A DNA stretch of 64,000 nt from Candidatus Heimdallarchaeota archaeon (GTDB lineage: Archaea > Asgardarchaeota > Heimdallarchaeia > Heimdallarchaeales > Kariarchaeaceae), in assembly GCA_026702845.1 (NCBI GenBank), contig JADCLS010000014.1, forward strand, positions 1 to 64,000. Reading direction: 5' to 3'. This document shows positions 63,733 through 64,000 of the stretch, piece after piece (positions within the stretch are counted from its first letter, which is position 1; each line of letters opens with the position of its first letter). A program made the translations under genes and the position numbers. Under the pieces are notes generated by a model. That model was not told the DNA's origin, ran no database searches, and saw nothing but the letters and a program-made list of their open reading frames with translations.

Positions 63733-63741
63733 GTATATACC
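63732..63741. promoter_or_regulatory. Perfect palindrome GGTATATACC after the regulator gene
   Basis: A 10-bp perfect palindrome starting on the last base of the regulator's stop codon and about 100 bases ahead of the next gene. It shares half-sites with the dyad at 63168-63179. Confidence 0.35.
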
Positions 63742-63810
63742 CTAAATATGAGGTACAAATACTATTTTTTTACTTTTTTCATAATTATCCTTAATTCTGT
63801 GGCGTTAGTG

Positions 63811-63819
63811 TTTTTATAG
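63811..63819 (+). promoter_or_regulatory. TATA-like box of the last gene
   Basis: TTTTTATAG is centred about 24 bases upstream of the ATG at 63839, consistent with a leaderless transcript. Confidence 0.4.
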
Positions 63820-63838
63820 TTCTTACTAAGCAATAATT

Positions 63839-64000
63839 ATGGAAACATTGCAATCTTATCATCAACAGGTAGATTTACCAAATCTCACTGAAAAAGTATT
63901 AGAGAATCTAGGATTGAGTCATCTTGAATCATATAATTTAATGTCTGATATATTGTTAGGCAGATTAGATGATATCCAATTATCTTCCATTTTGACTGCC
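63839..64000 (+). CDS. Partial gene at the window end, unknown function
   Basis: An open frame of 54 codons from an ATG at 63839, running off the window. The peptide begins METLQSYHQQVDLPNL and continues with leucine-rich helical sequence (EKVLENLGLSHLES). The TATA-like box at 63811-63819 supports the start. Too short to identify; it could belong to the same regulon as the aromatic/aspartate genes. Confidence 0.55.
   Translation, partial: METLQSYHQQVDLPNLTEKVLENLGLSHLESYNLMSDILLGRLDDIQLSSILTA

Overview
This is an AT-rich, gene-dense 64 kb archaeal chromosome segment, most likely from an Asgard archaeon of the Heimdallarchaeia side (inference; no rRNA or tRNA gene was seen). The reasons are: an archaeal/eukaryotic-type tyrosyl-tRNA synthetase; many genes preceded by a TATA-like box about 25 bases upstream of the first codon, which fits leaderless transcripts; a COG2150-type archaeal ACT regulator; many surface proteins ending in a hydrophobic stretch plus a short basic tail, as in Heimdall-CTERM-like anchors; and leucine-rich-repeat, longin-like and C2H2 zinc-finger proteins of the eukaryote-like kind.

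Layout. 1-4.5 kb: a hairpin-rich non-coding stretch, a membrane protein, and a three-gene ABC-2 exporter on the minus strand. 4.8-5.9 kb: tyrS. 6-17 kb: an accessory surface/envelope block with two tandem repeat-protein paralogues (one frameshifted), a DUF1566 protein, a winged-helix regulator with a membrane partner, a secreted protein whose signal peptide carries an in-frame TGA, and several membrane proteins with C-terminal zinc ribbons. 17-24.4 kb: DinB-like protein, GH31 glycosidase, acetyltransferase, hemerythrin and a D-aminoacylase-family hydrolase. 24.7-34.4 kb: a large PPC-like surface protein, a decayed surface-protein tail, a DJ-1/PfpI protein and a heterodimeric ABC exporter. 34.6-43.5 kb: a methyltransferase, a coiled-coil membrane protein, a membrane-anchored repeat protein with a RING-like tail, a 7TM protein with a longin-like cytosolic domain, a double acetyltransferase, a tandem C2H2 zinc-finger protein and an LRV/HEAT-like protein. 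43.8-57.6 kb: a cell-wall-type subtilase, a CHMI-like tautomerase, a second surface-protein remnant, an M42 peptidase, two LRR proteins, a second 7TM-longin protein, cysE-cysK and a giant secreted protein. 57.7-64 kb: galT-galK, then aspartokinase-trpE-trpG facing a COG2150-type regulator, and the start of one more gene.

How the parts work together. Metabolic units are clear: cysteine synthesis (cysE-cysK, with a dyad across the promoter), Leloir galactose use (galT-galK), and an aspartokinase/anthranilate synthase operon diverging from an ACT-domain regulator. The accessory part is dominated by exported, C-terminally anchored proteins, several duplicated or decaying, which suggests rapid turnover of the cell surface. 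The most unusual content is a set of eukaryote-flavoured architectures: two 7TM-longin paralogues, a membrane-tethered repeat protein with a RING-like tail, and a four-finger C2H2 protein. Functions given for these are inferences from fold-like patterns only.
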